DNA of 6,304 nucleotides, from the NCBI GenBank assembly GCA_026705105.1, contig JAPPBK010000354.1, forward strand, positions 1-6,304. The letters run 5' to 3'. Both the position numbers and the translations under genes were made by a program. The notes below the pieces were generated by a model. The model made no database searches. It had not been told where the DNA came from and was given only the letters and a program-made list of their open reading frames with translations. This document shows positions 5,206-6,304 of the stretch, piece by piece. Source of the DNA: Chloroflexota bacterium. GTDB taxonomy: Bacteria; Chloroflexota; Dehalococcoidia; Bin125. Numbering within the stretch: the first letter of the stretch is position 1; each line of letters opens with the position of its first letter.

Positions 5206-6304
5206 GCGGGAAACTCCGAGGCGACGACGGCGAAGGCCTCGTCGGAGGCTTCCAGGGTGTGGGCGATGTCTTCTTCCGTGATCGCGGTGGAGAGGAATCC
5301 GTTGTGGACGGGGTGGAGGTAGACGCCGCGCTCGGCGAGTTCCGACGAGAACCTGTACGCGCGAGGGACGTCCCGGGTTGACATGTCGTCGCCGTCGAAG
5401 AGCATCAGTGGGATCGAGACAGGACCGGTCTGTCGGATACCGACGCCGTGCGAATCGGCGGCCTGCTGCCAGCCCGATCGCAGGGCGCTGCCGATCCGCT
5501 CGAGGTGGGCGATGCCGTCGGTTTCGAGCATTGTCTCGATCGTCGCTTGCGCGGCGGCCATGGGCGCGCCGGTGAACCAGTAGGAGCCGGTGCCAAACGT
5601 GTTCGCGACCGCCTCGGTCAGGCTCTCCCGACCCATCAGCGCCGAGATTGGGTGGCCGTTGCCGATCGCCTTGCAGTAGGCGCTGAGATCCGGGTCGACG
5701 CCGAGCAGGGCCCAACTCCCGGCCATGTCGATGCGGAAGCCGCCGCGCACGTCGTCGAGGATCAGCACGATGCCGTTGGCGTCGCAGAGTTCGCGCACGC
5801 CGCTGGCGAACTCGACGGTAGGCAGTTCCTGGTCGAAGCCGACATCGTGTTTGAAGGCGGAGACGATGATCGCGGCTGCATCGCCATCCGCCGCTCCGAT
5901 GGCCGCCCGGACCGAGGCGAGATCGTTGTACTCGTACTCGCTGGTGCCGTCGGCCTGGAGCGCCATGCCGCCGCCGTTGATCCAGGTGGGCGACGCGCCG
6001 TGATAGGCGCCGTGCGCTCTCAGGACGGTCTGCCGTCCGGTCGCGGTCCGAGCGACAGACGCCGCGAAGACCGTGGCGTCGGTGCCGTTCTTGGCCATCC
6101 AGGCCCAGTCGGCCCAAGGTGTGATCTCGACGAGCAGTTCGGCCAGCTCGACCATCTTGGCCGAGGGTCCGTTGAAGCAGTCGCCATGGTCCTGCGCCTC
6201 AGCGGCCGCCTGGTCAACGGTCGGGTGCCGGTAGCCGAGCAGAATCGGTCCGTAGGCGCAGAGGTAGTCGATGTACTCGTTGCCGTCGACGTCCCAGAGG
6301 TGCG
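5202..6304 (-). CDS. Class III PLP-dependent aminotransferase (GSAM-like), N-terminus beyond window
   Basis: The open frame runs 366 codons from the right edge to TAG at 5202-5204. It does not begin at the internal ATG 6155: the 49 codons upstream continue the family N-terminus, HLWDVDGNEYIDYLCAYGPI, then LLGYRHP. About 40-60 residues are probably missing. Numbering from Met 6155, the PLP features are KNGTDAT (22-28), HGAYHG (48-53), LILDDVRGGFR (131-141, with D134 expected to contact the pyridine nitrogen) and YCKAIGNGHPISA (160-172), whose K162 (codon 5670-5672) should be the Schiff-base lysine. TGSYWFTGAPMA follows. The overall pattern resembles glutamate-1-semialdehyde aminomutase and related omega-aminotransferases. 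The common DEV(R/I) motif reads DDVR, which also occurs in family members. With no haem or porphyrin genes nearby, a catabolic aminotransferase is at least as likely as HemL. It is cytoplasmic, convergent with the MFS gene, and overlaps it by 4 bases. Confidence 0.92.
   Translation of the reverse strand, partial: HLWDVDGNEYIDYLCAYGPILLGYRHPTVDQAAAEAQDHGDCFNGPSAKMVELAELLVEITPWADWAWMAKNGTDATVFAASVARTATGRQTVLRAHGAYHGASPTWINGGGMALQADGTSEYEYNDLASVRAAIGAADGDAAAIIVSAFKHDVGFDQELPTVEFASGVRELCDANGIVLILDDVRGGFRIDMAGSWALLGVDPDLSAYCKAIGNGHPISALMGRESLTEAVANTFGTGSYWFTGAPMAAAQATIETMLETDGIAHLERIGSALRSGWQQAADSHGVGIRQTGPVSIPLMLFDGDDMSTRDVPRAYRFSSELAERGVYLHPVHNGFLSTAITEEDIAHTLEASDEAFAVVASEFPA

Noticed and set aside
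5020..6117. A 365-codon minus-strand frame overlapping the aminotransferase gene
   Set aside because: It is a shifted, Arg-rich reading of the aminotransferase; the PLP motifs lie in the other frame.
1..6304. A linked pathway or new multi-gene system spanning all five genes
   Set aside because: Strands alternate, the gaps are large between most genes, and the families share no defined pathway. Nothing in the sequence shows a joint system.

Overview
The window is GC-rich bacterial DNA, densely coded on both strands. It holds five protein genes, two of them cut by the window edges. The organism cannot be named with certainty. The N-terminal domain of the substrate-binding protein (a short module reading like VRVAA..DGKVEVAVQQ..GWGERQLP..RF), as I recall it, recurs in proteins of uncultivated Chloroflexota of the Dehalococcoidia/SAR202 type and some actinobacteria. 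The amidohydrolase-2, MFS and class III aminotransferase families also suit an environmental heterotroph. This lineage guess is inference.

Layout. Positions 1-304 (minus) hold the N-terminus of a FadA-like thiolase that runs off the left edge. After a 186-base gap with small hairpins, 491-1636 (minus, probably beginning further upstream near 1678) is a secreted or membrane-anchored sugar-type periplasmic binding protein with an extra N-terminal module. A roughly 290-base gap follows. It contains a plausible promoter for the binding protein, an element bounded by GTCA/TGAC hairpins of the dispersed palindromic repeat kind, and a strong GC-rich hairpin that may terminate the next gene. Positions 1972-3153 (minus) are an amidohydrolase-2 (ACMSD-like) metal-dependent hydrolase or decarboxylase. 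A 135-base divergent promoter region separates it from a 14-helix DHA2-type (EmrB/QacA-like) MFS exporter at 3289-5205 (plus), which has an unusual C-terminal tail with an 8-residue tandem repeat and a possible 15th membrane helix. Its stop codon overlaps that of a convergent class III PLP aminotransferase (5202-6304, minus, N-terminus beyond the right edge).

The genes do not form one obvious operon. A thiolase, an orphan solute-binding protein, a ring- or carboxylate-processing amidohydrolase, an exporter and a GSAM-like aminotransferase fit general catabolism of organic acids or aromatics plus transport, but no shared pathway can be shown. I see no CRISPR array, tRNA, rRNA, transposase or defence system. 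The most interesting points are the exporter's C-terminal tail, the binding protein's start codon and domain fusion, the intergenic palindromic element, and the CTAG shared by two convergent stop codons.
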